The position numbers were made by a program, and so were the translations under genes. From Bacillus sp. UNC438CL73TsuS30 (GTDB lineage: Bacteria > Bacillota > Bacilli > Bacillales > Cytobacillaceae): a stretch of DNA of 64,000 nucleotides. The DNA lies in contig NZ_KI535295.1 of NCBI RefSeq assembly GCF_000482325.1, forward strand, positions 64,760 to 128,759, in the 5' to 3' direction. The notes beneath the pieces were generated by a model. It did no database searches. It was not told the origin of the DNA and saw only the letters and a list, made by a program, of their open reading frames with translations. This document shows, piece after piece, positions 1 to 9,959 of this stretch; position 1 is the first letter of the stretch; every line of letters starts with the position of its first letter.

Positions 1-135
1 CAAGGGTAATTGTGTCTGAATCAGGGTATCATTCGGACAGCTTTGGTGAAGCAATAGGGCAATCGTGTCTGATTCAGGGGAGGATTTGGACAGCTTTGAT
101 GAACCAAAAGATATCGTGTCCGATTTGGAAGCCCT
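1..135. repeat. Imperfect tandem repeat, about 52-bp period, TGTC/GACA dyads
   Basis: Copies of a GTGTCTGA-type word start near 12, 65 and 116 (spacing 53 and 51), each followed about 22 bases later by GGACAG (35, 88). In the first copy TGTCTGAAT and ATTCGGACA can pair as a 9-bp stem. The array may continue to the left of the window. Its period and its TGTC...GACA layout resemble the array at 40061-40396. No coding potential is seen. Confidence 0.6.
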
Positions 136-254
136 AGAGTGAAAAGCTTAATATTAATTCTGTACGACAAACAACAATCTTACGAAAACAGCCTTGAAAA
201 ATGTAGAGGTAGAGACTGGCGAATATTTTGAGGAATTAAATAATTATTTGCACA

Positions 255-389
255 CCTGTTGATTGGAGCGGAGGGCACTCGACTCCTGCGGGATGGAGAG
301 GTCACTGGAGACCCCACAGGCGCAAGCGCGCCGAGGAGGCTCCAGGACCTCCCCGCGGAAAGCGAGTGACCGGAGCGGAAATCAACAGG
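255..389. repeat. GC-rich 135-bp dispersed Bacillaceae repeat with inverted ends
   Basis: This element is much richer in GC than its surroundings. It begins CCTGTTGATT and ends AATCAACAGG, a perfect 10-bp terminal inverted repeat. Near the ends GGAGCGGA and internal CTCCTGCGGG / CCCCGCGGAA words add further complementarity. I recognise the general form (ends reading TTGATT.GGAGCGGA, core GGCGCAAGCGC.GAGGAGGC) as an intergenic repeat found many times in Bacillaceae genomes. Its function is unknown to me. It encodes no transposase, so a MITE-like or structured-RNA nature is only inference. Confidence 0.7.
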
Positions 390-642
390 ACCTTTTTGCA
401 AAGACATCAATACAATTGGTAACATTCTCAAACAATCTAAGCACTTGCACAGCATGTGCTTTATTTTTTATTCAATTATTTCCTTGTGCTTAATATGAAG
501 AAAATTTAAAATAGTAATGGTAAAAATTCGTTAAAATTTATTCTACTGCGAAAAATGTCGGAATAATTCCAGCAATTTTAAAAGGAGTAACAATCTTGAA
601 CTTCGAAACAATATAGAGTAGAAAGAATCAGGAGGAGATAAA
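390..642. other. AT-rich leader region upstream of pgcA
   Basis: About 250 bases without a credible ORF. It ends in the pgcA ribosome binding site (AGGAGG at about 630-636). I see no riboswitch or clear operator. A promoter must lie here, or upstream of the GC-rich repeat, but no -35/-10 pair stands out. Confidence 0.4.
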
Positions 643-2388
643 ATGGACTGGAAAGAAAATGCAACAAGATGGATCAACTTTGAGGGATTAGATTCAGAGT
701 TAAAAAATCAATTATCAGAACTAAAGAAAGAGGATAAACAGCTGGAGGAAGCTTTTTATAAGAATTTAGAATTTGGTACCGGCGGCATGAGAGGGGAAAT
801 TGGTGTTGGTACAAACCGGATGAACCTCTATACAGTTAGAAAAGCTTCTGCCGGATTAGCTGCATACATAGAAGAAAATGGTCTTGAAGCAAAAAAACGC
901 GGAGTGGTTATTGCCTATGATTCCCGGCATAAGTCTCCCGAATTTGCAATGGAAGCCGCGAAAACATTAGCAACAAAAGGTATACAAACCTATGTGTTTG
1001 ATGAATTAAGACCAACACCGGAACTTTCCTTTGCATTAAGATATTTAAATGCATTTTCCGGGATTGTCGTTACTGCAAGCCATAACCCTCCGGAATATAA
1101 CGGGTACAAGGTTTACGGGCATGATGGCGGCCAGCTTCCGCCTGAAAGTGCTGATCAGGTGATTGCAAGGGTCAATGAAATCGAAAACGAGCTGTTAATT
1201 GAGGTGGATTCAGAAGAGAACCTTCGAGATGCAGGACTCATTAAAATTATCGGTTCCGAAATTGATAACGCCTATTTAGAAAAATTGAAAACCATCTCGG
1301 AAAATCCAACTCTTGCAGAAGAATCGGATATTCGAATCGTTTTTACTCCTTTACACGGAACAGCTAATAAACCTGTACGGAACGCACTTGCTGCTTTTGG
1401 GTATAAAAATGTCACCGTTGTAAAGGAACAGGAGCTGCCAGATTCCGAGTTTTCAACTGTGAAAAGTCCGAATCCAGAGGAACATGCAGCATTTGAGTTA
1501 GCCATTCGGGACGGTAAACGGATTGATGCCGATATTTTAATTGCCACAGACCCAGATGCGGATCGATTAGGAATAGCGGTTCTAAATCCCGAGGGAGAAT
1601 ATGTTGTCCTGACTGGAAACCAAACCGGTGCATTGCTGCTTGACTATTTGCTTACACAGAAAATGGAAAAGGGTACCCTTCCTCAAAACGGAGTCGTTTT
1701 AAAAACGATTGTAACCTCTGAAATCGGCAGAAAAATTGCAGAATCCTATCAATTGAAAACCATTGATGTATTAACAGGCTTCAAATTTATTGCGGAGAAA
1801 ATCAATGAATATGAAAATACAGGTGGACATACCTTCTTATTTGGGTATGAAGAAAGCTATGGGTATTTAATTGGAGACTTCGCCCGCGATAAAGATGCTG
1901 TTCAAGCAGCGCTTTTGGCAACAGAGGTTTGTGCTTATTATAAAAGACAAGGAATGACCCTTTATGAAGGGCTAATGCAGGTATTTGAAAAATATGGTTT
2001 TTATCAGGAAGGATTGCGCTCTTTAACATTGAAAGGAAAAGATGGAGCGGAAATGATTCAGCGAATTTTGGCATCTTTCCGTTCTGAACCATTAACAAAT
2101 CTTGGTTCCGTAAAAACTTTGACTTCAGAGGATTATTTAACTGGAGTCCGTTTATCGAAAAATGGCGAGGAAAGAATTGATTTGCCAAAATCCAATGTTT
2201 TGAAATATACGTTTGAGGATGGTTCATGGGTTTGCCTAAGACCATCTGGAACGGAACCGAAAGTGAAATTCTATTTTGGTGTAAATAGTGGAAGCTTAGA
2301 AGAAAGTAAAAGCAAGCTTGAAAAAATTGAAAAAGATTTTATGGCGCTTGTCGATGAAAAAATAAATTTAGTATCTGAAACACATTAA
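643..2388 (+). CDS. pgcA: Phosphoglucomutase/phosphomannomutase, alpha-D-phosphohexomutase family (PgcA/YhxB)
   Basis: 581 aa cytosolic enzyme that interconverts glucose-6-P and glucose-1-P. In B. subtilis this feeds UDP-glucose for glycolipid and teichoic acid glucosylation. The family signatures are in order: the phosphoserine loop TASHNPP (Ser about residue 146), the Mg-binding loop DPDADR (about 305), the sugar-binding GYEESYG (about 405) and the phosphate-binding RPSGTEPK near the C-terminus. Length is as expected. The start follows AGGAGGAG with good spacing. The SDR gene starts 35 nt downstream without a terminator, so the two are probably co-transcribed. Its position matches yhxB in B. 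subtilis. Confidence 0.93.
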   Translation: MDWKENATRWINFEGLDSELKNQLSELKKEDKQLEEAFYKNLEFGTGGMRGEIGVGTNRMNLYTVRKASAGLAAYIEENGLEAKKRGVVIAYDSRHKSPEFAMEAAKTLATKGIQTYVFDELRPTPELSFALRYLNAFSGIVVTASHNPPEYNGYKVYGHDGGQLPPESADQVIARVNEIENELLIEVDSEENLRDAGLIKIIGSEIDNAYLEKLKTISENPTLAEESDIRIVFTPLHGTANKPVRNALAAFGYKNVTVVKEQELPDSEFSTVKSPNPEEHAAFELAIRDGKRIDADILIATDPDADRLGIAVLNPEGEYVVLTGNQTGALLLDYLLTQKMEKGTLPQNGVVLKTIVTSEIGRKIAESYQLKTIDVLTGFKFIAEKINEYENTGGHTFLFGYEESYGYLIGDFARDKDAVQAALLATEVCAYYKRQGMTLYEGLMQVFEKYGFYQEGLRSLTLKGKDGAEMIQRILASFRSEPLTNLGSVKTLTSEDYLTGVRLSKNGEERIDLPKSNVLKYTFEDGSWVCLRPSGTEPKVKFYFGVNSGSLEESKSKLEKIEKDFMALVDEKINLVSETH

Positions 2389-2423
2389 CAGCATAGAACC
2401 ACCATATGAAAGGGAGTTTCAAA

Positions 2424-3146
2424 ATGTTAAAAAATCAAATTGCCATTGTGACAGGTGCATCCAGAGGAATTGGAAAGGAAATTGCTCTAAAATTGGCTGA
2501 AACAGGTGTGAAATTAGCATTAGTCGGCAGCTCCGAGCAGGTTAACCAAACGGCAGAAGAGCTGAAGAATAAAGGTTTTTCTTATGTCCTTCCGATTCAG
2601 GCTGACGTTTCAAATGAGAGTGATATGCAAGAGGTTGTAAGAAAAACCATTGAAGAATATGGTCACATTGACCTCCTCGTTAATAATGCAGGAGTTGGCT
2701 TTTTTAAATTAACCGAAGAAGTGACTGTCGAAGAATGGAAAAAAGTATTTGAAGTAAATGTGCAAGGGGTATTTCTTGGAATTAAAGCGGTTTTGCCGCA
2801 TATGAAAGAACGAAAATCAGGCACAATCATTACCATTTCTTCCGATGTTGGAAGATACACGATTCCGAATGGAGCAGCTTACACTGCCACGAAATATGCC
2901 GTCCAAGGCTTTTCCGGTTCTGTTGCTCAGGAAGTACGTGAATATGGAATCCGGGTTGGAACGATCAATCCGGGGATGGTGGATACCTATTTTGCCGAGT
3001 CAACCCAAGGCCTGCCAGAGAAAAAAGATTGGCTGAAGGTCGAAGATATTGCGAATGCTGTTGTCTATATGGCGTCCGCACCGAAATATATGCTAATTGA
3101 TGAAATTGTCCTTCATCCGTTAATTCAACAATACCCAATCGCATAG
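2424..3146 (+). CDS. Short-chain dehydrogenase/reductase (FabG-like SDR)
   Basis: 240 aa classical SDR, an NAD(P)-dependent oxidoreductase of unknown substrate. Visible are the cofactor loop GASRGIG near residue 13, the NNAG motif near 88, the catalytic Ser in TISSD (about 139) and the catalytic YTATK (YxxxK, about 152). I chose the ATG at 2424 because AAAGGGAG precedes it; the in-frame ATG at 2406 lies upstream of that ribosome binding site. It follows pgcA closely and ends at a strong terminator. It resembles 3-oxoacyl-ACP reductases, but nothing here indicates a fatty-acid role. Confidence 0.88.
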   Translation: MLKNQIAIVTGASRGIGKEIALKLAETGVKLALVGSSEQVNQTAEELKNKGFSYVLPIQADVSNESDMQEVVRKTIEEYGHIDLLVNNAGVGFFKLTEEVTVEEWKKVFEVNVQGVFLGIKAVLPHMKERKSGTIITISSDVGRYTIPNGAAYTATKYAVQGFSGSVAQEVREYGIRVGTINPGMVDTYFAESTQGLPEKKDWLKVEDIANAVVYMASAPKYMLIDEIVLHPLIQQYPIA

Positions 3147-3163
3147 AAATGAAATAAACTTGA

Positions 3164-3196
3164 AAAACGGCCCCTTAATGAGGTGCCGTTTTTTTG
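3164..3196 (+). terminator. Intrinsic terminator after the pgcA-SDR operon
   Basis: The stem AACGGC..CC / GG..GCCGTT is followed by seven T. An A run on the left flank means it could also end transcription of the convergent yhdB-like gene. Confidence 0.85.
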
Positions 3197-3260
3197 TGGT
3201 GGAATTCTTTAGCCCGGTTGTAAATATTTTTCTCACACAAAACTGTATTCACTTGCTGTT

Positions 3261-3515
3261 TCAGGAAAGACTATACATCGGAATCTCATTTGGGTCGGTT
3301 TCTGCCGCTTCGTTTGCATGGTCGATGTATCGAAGCAAGGCATACAATTTTTTTTCTAATACTGAGTAATCATGTTCGAAATGGTAGGCATGCAGGAATT
3401 GTTCTATTTTCTTTGATAAAAATTGGTCTTTTGTTCGAACCATTAAAATTAATAAGTTATCCCACTCGGACCGATGCGTATAATACAACGCACGGTCATA
3501 ATCCACTTTATTCAT
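3261..3515 (-). CDS. yhdB: YhdB-like small conserved protein
   Basis: 84 aa, with no membrane segment or signal peptide, rich in Tyr, Leu and charged residues (start MNKVDYDRALYYTHRSEW). I recognise it as the YhdB family known mainly from Bacillus; its function is not established. The ATG has a strong AAGGAGGAG ribosome binding site. It lies convergent to the SDR gene and divergent from the M14 peptidase, in the same neighbourhood as B. subtilis yhdB (between yhxB and spoVR), which supports the name. Confidence 0.72.
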   Translation of the reverse strand: MNKVDYDRALYYTHRSEWDNLLILMVRTKDQFLSKKIEQFLHAYHFEHDYSVLEKKLYALLRYIDHANEAAETDPNEIPMYSLS

Positions 3516-3668
3516 GTAGTTGTCTCCTCCTTGTTAGGAGTTGAGTTTATTTTATGATTTTTTGCCGAAAACTTTCACAGAAAATGTTGGACACCCTTAA
3601 TTGACGCGTTTTTCAACTTTTACCTGTATAAAATTTTAAGTGGTAAGCCACTACTTTAGGGGGAGGAA

Positions 3669-4640
3669 ATGTTCAAGTACTTCTTGTGCTTCATGATTTT
3701 ATTTACACTTCAGCCTGACGATGCCTTTGGAGAAAAATTAGTTGAAGTTAAAAAACCGTATACGTACGAAATTTTAAAACAGGACCTTTCAAAGATTCAA
3801 AAAAAATATAAATCAGTAGTTGAGATTAAATCTATTGGAACCACTTATTTTGAAAAGAATATTTGGGCCGTCAGACTTGGGTCAGGTAAAAAAAATATTG
3901 TTCTGATTGGCAGTCATCATGGACGGGAATGGTTGACTAGCATGGTGCTGATGAAAATGCTCGAAACGTATGCTGATGCATATGAAAAGGGAAAAAGGTC
4001 AACTAATATTTTAAACGAAGTTTCGATTTGGTTTATTCCGATGTTGAATCCAGATGGTGTCATGATTCAACAAAATCATTTTGCCAAGCTATCCCGCAGC
4101 CAAAAAATTAGTTTAGTGAAAATGAACGAAGGTTTAGAGCAATTTGACAGATGGAAAGCAAATGGTATTGGAATCGATTTGAACCGCCAATATCCTGCAG
4201 GATGGGAAGCATTAAAGAATGAACCGAAGGGACCATCGTATAAGTCTTATAAGGGGAAAGCCCCTTTAGAGGCAGAAGAGGTAATCGCCTTAACAAAGTT
4301 TATTCATCATATGCAGCCAATAGCGGCTGTTGCCTATCATACCGCCGGCAGAGAAATCTTTTGGAAGTATAAAAACGGCAAACATCTTAAACGTGACCGA
4401 AAAATTGCGAAAAAAATCTCCAAACTAACTGGCTACAAATTAGGTAGACCCGATCGAGAGGCAGTGGGTGGAGGTTTTACGGATTGGTTTATTACTACTT
4501 ATCACCGACCGGCTCTCACGATTGAGATCAGCTATCTTGTTGGAGAAACCAACCCCCCATTATCCGTATTTAAAAAGGAATGGAAACGGAACAAGAAGGT
4601 GGGCTTGATGCTTGCAAAAGAAGCAAAAAAAATAAAGTAA
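3669..4640 (+). CDS. Secreted M14-family zinc carboxypeptidase
   Basis: 323 aa with an N-terminal hydrophobic signal sequence (MFKYFLCFMILFTL, likely cleaved near residue 21). The M14 zinc site is complete: HHGRE gives the H84-x-x-E87 pair, and the third ligand is His224 in AYHTAGRE. The catalytic Glu286 lies in LTIEISY. The substrate-binding DLNRQYPAGW is also intact. Members of this group in Bacillus cleave gamma-D-glutamyl-diaminopimelate peptide bonds of cell-wall peptides (YqgT and LD-endopeptidase-like enzymes), so a peptidoglycan substrate is likely but inferred. The start is preceded by GGGGGAGG. It lies directly upstream of spoVR, which has its own sporulation-type promoter. Confidence 0.88.
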   Translation: MFKYFLCFMILFTLQPDDAFGEKLVEVKKPYTYEILKQDLSKIQKKYKSVVEIKSIGTTYFEKNIWAVRLGSGKKNIVLIGSHHGREWLTSMVLMKMLETYADAYEKGKRSTNILNEVSIWFIPMLNPDGVMIQQNHFAKLSRSQKISLVKMNEGLEQFDRWKANGIGIDLNRQYPAGWEALKNEPKGPSYKSYKGKAPLEAEEVIALTKFIHHMQPIAAVAYHTAGREIFWKYKNGKHLKRDRKIAKKISKLTGYKLGRPDREAVGGGFTDWFITTYHRPALTIEISYLVGETNPPLSVFKKEWKRNKKVGLMLAKEAKKIK

Positions 4641-4676
4641 TATCTAGTCTTTTGTCTATGTTTTTTCTATCTTGTT

Positions 4677-4705
4677 TCATCATTCCTGCCTTTTCTTCAT
4701 ACATT
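4677..4705 (+). promoter_or_regulatory. Candidate sigma-E promoter of spoVR
   Basis: The -10 element CATACATT (4698-4705) matches the sigma-E consensus CATACAnT. A TCATCAT -35-like element (4677-4683) lies 14 bases upstream, the usual sigma-E spacing. B. subtilis spoVR is known to be sigma-E dependent, which fits. Confidence 0.6.
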
Positions 4706-4733
4706 GTGGTAAGAGGAAAAGGGGGAATGGCTC

Positions 4734-6149
4734 ATGAATGCGGAAGAGCGCAAAGCACTGGAATATGCCATTAGCGAGATTACAGAAATCGCAAGCGGCT
4801 TTGGCCTAGATTTTTATCCGATGCGTTATGAAATTTGTCCAGCGGAAATCATTTATACATTTGGTGCATATGGCATGCCAACCCGGTTTTCACACTGGAG
4901 CTTTGGCAAACAATTTCATAAGATGAAGCTTCACTATGACTTGGGATTAAGTAAAATATACGAGCTTGTTATCAATTCAAACCCATGTTATGCCTTCTTG
5001 TTGGACTCTAACGCATTAATTCAAAATAAACTAATTGTAGCTCACGTACTTGCCCACTGTGATTTCTTTAAGAATAATGTTCGTTTCCAAAATACGAAGC
5101 GGGACATGGTGGAAAGTATGGCTGCAACGGCAGAAAGAATTCGAAAATACGAAATACAATACGGGAAAAAGGAAGTAGAGACATTTTTAGATGCTGTATT
5201 AGCCATTGACGAACATATTGATCCATCCTTGATGAGACCAAAATTAGCATGGTCAATGGATGATTTGGAGGAAGAAGAGAGCGGTGAACACCGCAGCCCT
5301 TCTCCATATGATGATCTTTGGTCATTGGATGATAAAGATAAAAAGGTTGAAAAAAAGCCGACAAAAAAGAAGTTTCCACCAAAGCCTGAAAAGGATTTAT
5401 TGTTATTTATTGAAACATACAGCAGAGAGCTAGAGGACTGGCAGAGGGATATTTTAACAATGATGCGTGAAGAAATGCTGTATTTCTGGCCGCAACTTGA
5501 AACGAAAATCATGAATGAAGGCTGGGCATCCTATTGGCATCAGCGAATCTTAAGAGAGATGGACCTAACCAGTGATGAGGCGATTGAATTTGCTAAATTA
5601 AATGCCGGCGTCGTCCAGCCATCAAAAACAGGTATTAACCCATACTATCTTGGTATCAAGATTTTTGAGGATATTGAAGAACGTTATAATAATCCAACAG
5701 AAGAAATGAAACGCAGAGGCGTTCAACCAGGCTCCGGGAGGGAAAAAATGTTTGAGGTCCGTGAGGTAGAATCTGATATTTCCTTCCTGCGAAATTACTT
5801 AAATAAGGACCTTGTGATGCGTGAGGATATGTATCTTTTCCAAAAACAAGGCAGGGACTACAAAGTTGTCGACAAGCAGTGGGAGCATATTCGCGACCAG
5901 CTTGTAAATATGCGTGTAAATGGTGGATTCCCATACATTACTGTAAATGATGGAGATTATTTGAAAAATGGAGAACTGTATTTGAAGCATTGGTATGAGG
6001 GGGTAGAACTGGACGTAAAATACCTCGAAAAAGTTTTACCTTATATTCAACAGCTTTGGGGAAGACCAGTCCATATGGAAACAAATGTTGAAGACAGAAA
6101 AATGTTATTCACCTACGATGGGAAGGGAGTTCACAGGAAATATATCTAG
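4734..6149 (+). CDS. spoVR: Stage V sporulation protein R (SpoVR)
   Basis: 471 aa, close to the B. subtilis length. SpoVR is involved in spore cortex formation in the mother cell; its biochemistry is unresolved. The conserved N-terminal block [12 protein letters not shown] (about residue 50) and the [12 protein letters not shown] block (about 105) are present, as is WASYWHQRI (about 263). A low-complexity charged linker (about 177-225, EEEES...KKKFPPK) separates the halves. The ATG is preceded by AGGAAAAGGGGG. A sigma-E-like promoter lies just upstream and a strong bidirectional terminator follows. Confidence 0.95.
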   Translation: MNAEERKALEYAISEITEIASGFGLDFYPMRYEICPAEIIYTFGAYGMPTRFSHWSFGKQFHKMKLHYDLGLSKIYELVINSNPCYAFLLDSNALIQNKLIVAHVLAHCDFFKNNVRFQNTKRDMVESMAATAERIRKYEIQYGKKEVETFLDAVLAIDEHIDPSLMRPKLAWSMDDLEEEESGEHRSPSPYDDLWSLDDKDKKVEKKPTKKKFPPKPEKDLLLFIETYSRELEDWQRDILTMMREEMLYFWPQLETKIMNEGWASYWHQRILREMDLTSDEAIEFAKLNAGVVQPSKTGINPYYLGIKIFEDIEERYNNPTEEMKRRGVQPGSGREKMFEVREVESDISFLRNYLNKDLVMREDMYLFQKQGRDYKVVDKQWEHIRDQLVNMRVNGGFPYITVNDGDYLKNGELYLKHWYEGVELDVKYLEKVLPYIQQLWGRPVHMETNVEDRKMLFTYDGKGVHRKYI

Positions 6150-6167
6150 TGGATGATTAAAGCAAAC

Positions 6168-6205
6168 AAAAACCAAGGCATGTGCTCGGTGCCTTGGTTT
6201 TTCTC
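6168..6205. terminator. Bidirectional terminator between spoVR and the convergent glycosidase-like gene
   Basis: The stem AACCAAGGCA / TGCCTTGGTT has an A run on the left and a T run on the right. It can serve spoVR on the plus strand and the DUF4015 gene on the minus strand. Confidence 0.85.
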
Positions 6206-6227
6206 GTTCTGCGAATTCGGATTCCTT

Positions 6228-7334
6228 TTAGTACGGTGTATAATCAACGTTTGGCGTGTATTTGTTGCTGGCATTCCAGAGCAGGAATTCATGAATTCCT
6301 TGGGAGTGCAGCCCACGAATTTGGTCTTCAATTTCTTTCTTACCATATACTTTAAAATTGCCACTACCAAGCCAAGCTGCAGTAAAATCTTGTAGCCATG
6401 GCCTGGAAATAGGAGGGTTACTTAATTCTTCTAACCGCCCCTTTTCTACCTTCGCGTATTCTTTGACAAGATGATAGGGATGCAAATCAGGTTTCTTTAT
6501 TCCAAAAATCCCTGTCCAATGACTTGGATAGATCATGGCGGAAATAACATCCACATTTTCGGCAATTTTAGAGAAATTTTGCCCAATACCTGGTGCTTCC
6601 GGAATAACAGTAGCGTTTCCGAAAACATCTACAGATACTTTAACATGATAAGGTTTTAACTTTTCTGAAGCATACTTAACAAAACTTGATACCGCCGCAA
6701 TTCGATTTTGTCCATTCTTGGAAGGAAAGCTACCCTGTTCGAAGCTAAGCTGTTTTTCAAAGGTTTCAAACTTCTCTGGAAAACGGACATAGTCAAATTG
6801 AATTTCTTTAAACCCCATGTTGGCGGCTAGGATGGCAACCCCAATATTATAGTCCCAAACCTCTTTCAAAAATGGATTGGTGAAGGAATCTCCCCGCGTG
6901 TTTTTCCAAATCCCATTTGACGTTCTATAGGTGAGGCTCGGTGATTTTTTTGCTAATATAGTGTCTTTAAAGACAACAATCCGCGCAATTGGATAAATTC
7001 CGTTTGTTTTTAATGTATCCATTAATTCTTTAGGGTTTTTAATATAAGGCTTGCTAATAGAAAAATAGGGTGAGTTTTTTGATGGGAGAAAGGTCATATT
7101 ACCGTAATCATCTTTTACATCAATGACCATGGCATTTAACTCTGTTTGGTTAACGAATGAAAGTAGTTTATGAAACCTTTGGCCGCCTGTATTTTCAGCC
7201 TTTACATAAATCCCGCGAATCGGCTGCTGTGAGCCTAGTGGATTTACAGCAGATTCCTTGGCGGAAATTTGGTTTGGGACGGGATATAGCGAAAGGGTAA
7301 ATAAAACGATAATAGTAAGCAAAATTCTTTGCAT
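6228..7334 (-). CDS. Secreted putative glycoside hydrolase (DUF4015/GHL13-like)
   Basis: 368 aa with an N-terminal signal peptide (about residues 1-25). The (beta/alpha)8-type blocks include IRGIYVKAEN, NAMVIDVKDDYGN (about 86), NPFLKEVWDYN (about 152), IQFDYVRFPE (about 178, candidate acidic active-site residues) and ISAMIYPSHW (about 259). These match the putative glycosyl hydrolase domain DUF4015. Its substrate is unknown; a wall or capsule polysaccharide is a guess. I chose the ATG at 7334 because AGGAGGAG sits just upstream; an in-frame TTG at 7352 overlaps that ribosome binding site. It appears monocistronic. Confidence 0.78.
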   Translation of the reverse strand: MQRILLTIIVLFTLSLYPVPNQISAKESAVNPLGSQQPIRGIYVKAENTGGQRFHKLLSFVNQTELNAMVIDVKDDYGNMTFLPSKNSPYFSISKPYIKNPKELMDTLKTNGIYPIARIVVFKDTILAKKSPSLTYRTSNGIWKNTRGDSFTNPFLKEVWDYNIGVAILAANMGFKEIQFDYVRFPEKFETFEKQLSFEQGSFPSKNGQNRIAAVSSFVKYASEKLKPYHVKVSVDVFGNATVIPEAPGIGQNFSKIAENVDVISAMIYPSHWTGIFGIKKPDLHPYHLVKEYAKVEKGRLEELSNPPISRPWLQDFTAAWLGSGNFKVYGKKEIEDQIRGLHSQGIHEFLLWNASNKYTPNVDYTPY

Positions 7335-7408
7335 CGGATCACTCCTCCTCAATCATCTTGCTTTTATCGTTCTCCGTTGTAACCATATTCATTCTAAGTG
7401 GAACTATT

Positions 7409-7440
7409 AAAAATCCCCACAAGCAAGAAACTTGTAGGGA
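7409..7440 (-). terminator. Terminator of ald
   Basis: Read on the minus strand, TCCCTACAAG / CTTGTGGGGA forms a stem followed by a T-rich tract. It lies 16 bases after the ald stop codon. Confidence 0.8.
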
Positions 7441-7455
7441 CCTGAGATCATTTTA

Positions 7456-8589
7456 TTAAATAGATGCTAGTTCTTTTTCTAATGCATCTTCTACTGTTAC
7501 GAAGTCATACCCAAGATCTTTTGCAACTGCTTCGTACGTAATTTCACCGTTTGCAACGTTTACGCCAAGCTTTAAGGCATGATTTTCAACAATAGCTTTG
7601 AATACACCTTTGTTGGCAATTTGAAGGGCATATGGGACTGTAACATTTGTTAAAGCAATAGTTGAAGTTCTAGGAACTGCACCAGGCATATTTGCTACAG
7701 AATAATGAACCACACCGTGCTTAACAAAAGTAGGATTGTCATGTGTTGTTACATGGTCGCTAGTTTCAACAATACCACCTTGGTCAATCGCAACATCAAC
7801 GATGACAGAACCAGGCTTCATGGCTTTTACCATTTCCTCAGTAACAAGCTTAGGAGCCTTCGCACCAGGGATTAATACTGCTCCAATTAGAAGGTCTGCT
7901 TCGGCTACTGCTTCAGCAATATTAAATGGATTAGACATTAAAGTTTTTACTTGGTTTCCAAAGATATCATCTAATTGACGTAAGCGGTCTGCACTTAAAT
8001 CAATGATGGTTACATCTGCCCCTAAACCAACAGCCATTTTAGCTGCATTGATTCCAACAACTCCTCCGCCAATGATGGTAACCTTGCCGCGGTTAACCCC
8101 AGGCACACCTGCAAGAAGGATACCTTGGCCACCGTAGAATTTTTGTAAGAATTGTGCACCGATTTGTGCAGCCATACGTCCTGCAACTTCACTCATTGGT
8201 GTAAGAAGTGGAAGAGTTCTGTTAACTTCTACTGTTTCATAGGCGATTGCAATGACGCCGCTATCTTTAAGTGCTTTTGCCAATGGCGGCTCAGCAGCTA
8301 AGTGTAAATAGGTGAAAAGAATTAAACCTTGACGGAAGTATTTATATTCACTTGATAAAGGCTCTTTAACCTTCATGATCATTTGTGCTTTTTCCCAAAC
8401 TTGGTCAGCGCTATCAATAATTTCAGCACCGGCTTTTGCATAATCTTCATTGGAGAAACCGCTTCCAATTCCAGCGTCTTTTTCAACCAATACAGTATGA
8501 CCTGCATTTAAAAAGGAAACAACCCCAGCTGGTGTAAGCGCAACCCTGTTTTCATTGTTTTTAATTTCCTTAGGTACTCCAATAAACAT
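7456..8589 (-). CDS. ald: Alanine dehydrogenase
   Basis: 377 aa cytosolic NAD-dependent enzyme for L-alanine + NAD+ + water = pyruvate + ammonia + NADH. It is used for alanine catabolism and, in Bacillus, for normal sporulation. Signatures: the N-terminal [20 protein letters not shown], the active-site region TYLHLAAE (about residue 93) and the NAD loop [13 protein letters not shown] (about 174). Length is canonical. The start is preceded by AAGGGGGA. A PucR-type regulator lies immediately upstream on the same strand, the arrangement expected for the B. subtilis regulator AdeR, and an amino-acid permease is divergent to that. Confidence 0.96.
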   Translation of the reverse strand: MFIGVPKEIKNNENRVALTPAGVVSFLNAGHTVLVEKDAGIGSGFSNEDYAKAGAEIIDSADQVWEKAQMIMKVKEPLSSEYKYFRQGLILFTYLHLAAEPPLAKALKDSGVIAIAYETVEVNRTLPLLTPMSEVAGRMAAQIGAQFLQKFYGGQGILLAGVPGVNRGKVTIIGGGVVGINAAKMAVGLGADVTIIDLSADRLRQLDDIFGNQVKTLMSNPFNIAEAVAEADLLIGAVLIPGAKAPKLVTEEMVKAMKPGSVIVDVAIDQGGIVETSDHVTTHDNPTFVKHGVVHYSVANMPGAVPRTSTIALTNVTVPYALQIANKGVFKAIVENHALKLGVNVANGEITYEAVAKDLGYDFVTVEDALEKELASI

Positions 8590-8705
8590 TCTATAAATCC
8601 CCCTTAAAAACTTAGGTTATTTTTGCTCTGGTTATAGTATAGAATGTTTGATGGATTTTTTCTTTGTGAAGAAAGGAGAAATATTTTTCTCCTTTTTGTT
8701 GATTT

Positions 8706-9944
8706 TCACAAACGGTGATATTTTTCTAATTTTAAATCTATAAATATGAGCATTTTCTGATTGGGATCTTTAAAATTAACCTCTCCAATTTCGGCAATCC
8801 GCTTCAATCGATAATTTAATGTATTTGCGTGAACATTTAATTCCTTTGCAGCATCCGCAATATTCGTGTCGTTATTTAGAAAAACCTCTAGGGTTTCCAC
8901 TAGATTGCTGTTGTGCTTTTGGTCATACTTATGAAGGGATTTTAACGAGTGGTTTTCATATTCCTCTTTTTTTCTCTTCTCTAAAAGGACATCGAAAAAT
9001 TGGTAAACCCCCAGTTGTTGATAATGAAAGATATTTTTGGTTTCAAATGGAAATTTTTTTTTGATCGATAAAACCTTTAATGTTTCTTGATAGGTTTTCC
9101 CTATCTTGCCATAGTCATCATTGATACTGCTGAAAGCAGGAGTAATATTCTGAATGTTATAACGTTCATTCATTTTCCACACAAATGATTGCGCAAAATG
9201 GTTTATTTCCTCCAGCGGCCGTTCGTTTTTTGATGCGGATACAAGCAGTATGAGCTGGTTACAATCAATTGTATATAGCATAATGGTTAAGCGCTGGCTT
9301 GTTTTCAGCAGATAAGAAATGGATTGCTCCTCTTTTCGGGTAATATTGTTCTGAAATTGAAAAACAAGGACAGCGTAGGAAGGGGAAGGAGTAATTTTTA
9401 AGGTTTGGAAATTCTGAATGATTTCTTCTTTAACCGTTAAATGACCCGTTAATAATCTCCAGAAGAATTCTTGAAAATGCTCGCCCTTTTTATTTTTTCT
9501 CGTCTGTAATTGCAGTAATTTATTTTTTACAGCATCAGCAGCCTTTTTGAGCAAGCCAAAATCCTTGTCGGTCAAGGTCTTATCAATTTCAATCGCCCAA
9601 ATAAAGCCAAGTACTTCTTCTTGTTTCCAGATTGAAATGGCTACCCTGTCACTGAGTCCAATATCGTCCATACTTTTCACACGTATTGGTTGATCGGTTT
9701 TTAACAGAGCGGGGATGGTTCCTTCTTTCCATAATTGATTAATTACTTTTTCGGGAACTCTTCTTCCAATAATTGTAGAAATTCTTGCCGGATCCGTTCT
9801 TTCATCATGAGTGCTATAGGCAAGCAGCCGATGGTTGGAATCTTCAATTGTAATTGGGCATTGAAGCACCTGACTGATTAGATCGGCAAACTCATCTAAA
9901 CTATCAAATTCAGCCCTAAAAGGATCATTTAATAAAGAATTCAA
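8706..9944 (-). CDS. adeR: PucR/CdaR-type regulator, likely ald activator AdeR
   Basis: About 412 aa. The N-terminal half looks like a ligand-sensing region (residues 10-140), followed by a central GGDEF-like CdaR region. At the C-terminus is the PucR helix-turn-helix (NIADAAKELNVHANTLNYRLKRI). AdeR of B. subtilis is a PucR-family activator of ald; the tandem position next to ald supports that role here. Start choice: an ATG lies at 9959, but the GGGGGGA that would serve as a ribosome binding site is inside that reading, and a TTG at 9944 is correctly spaced after it, so I prefer the TTG. Either start leaves the domains intact. Confidence 0.75.
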   Translation of the reverse strand: MNSLLNDPFRAEFDSLDEFADLISQVLQCPITIEDSNHRLLAYSTHDERTDPARISTIIGRRVPEKVINQLWKEGTIPALLKTDQPIRVKSMDDIGLSDRVAISIWKQEEVLGFIWAIEIDKTLTDKDFGLLKKAADAVKNKLLQLQTRKNKKGEHFQEFFWRLLTGHLTVKEEIIQNFQTLKITPSPSYAVLVFQFQNNITRKEEQSISYLLKTSQRLTIMLYTIDCNQLILLVSASKNERPLEEINHFAQSFVWKMNERYNIQNITPAFSSINDDYGKIGKTYQETLKVLSIKKKFPFETKNIFHYQQLGVYQFFDVLLEKRKKEEYENHSLKSLHKYDQKHNSNLVETLEVFLNNDTNIADAAKELNVHANTLNYRLKRIAEIGEVNFKDPNQKMLIFIDLKLEKYHRL

Positions 9945-9959
9945 GAGATTTCCCCCCAT

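Noticed and set aside
180..493. Two ORFs overlapping the GC-rich repeat
   Set aside because: Their composition (Ser/Arg/Pro-rich) follows from the GC-rich element, and neither has a ribosome binding site or family resemblance.
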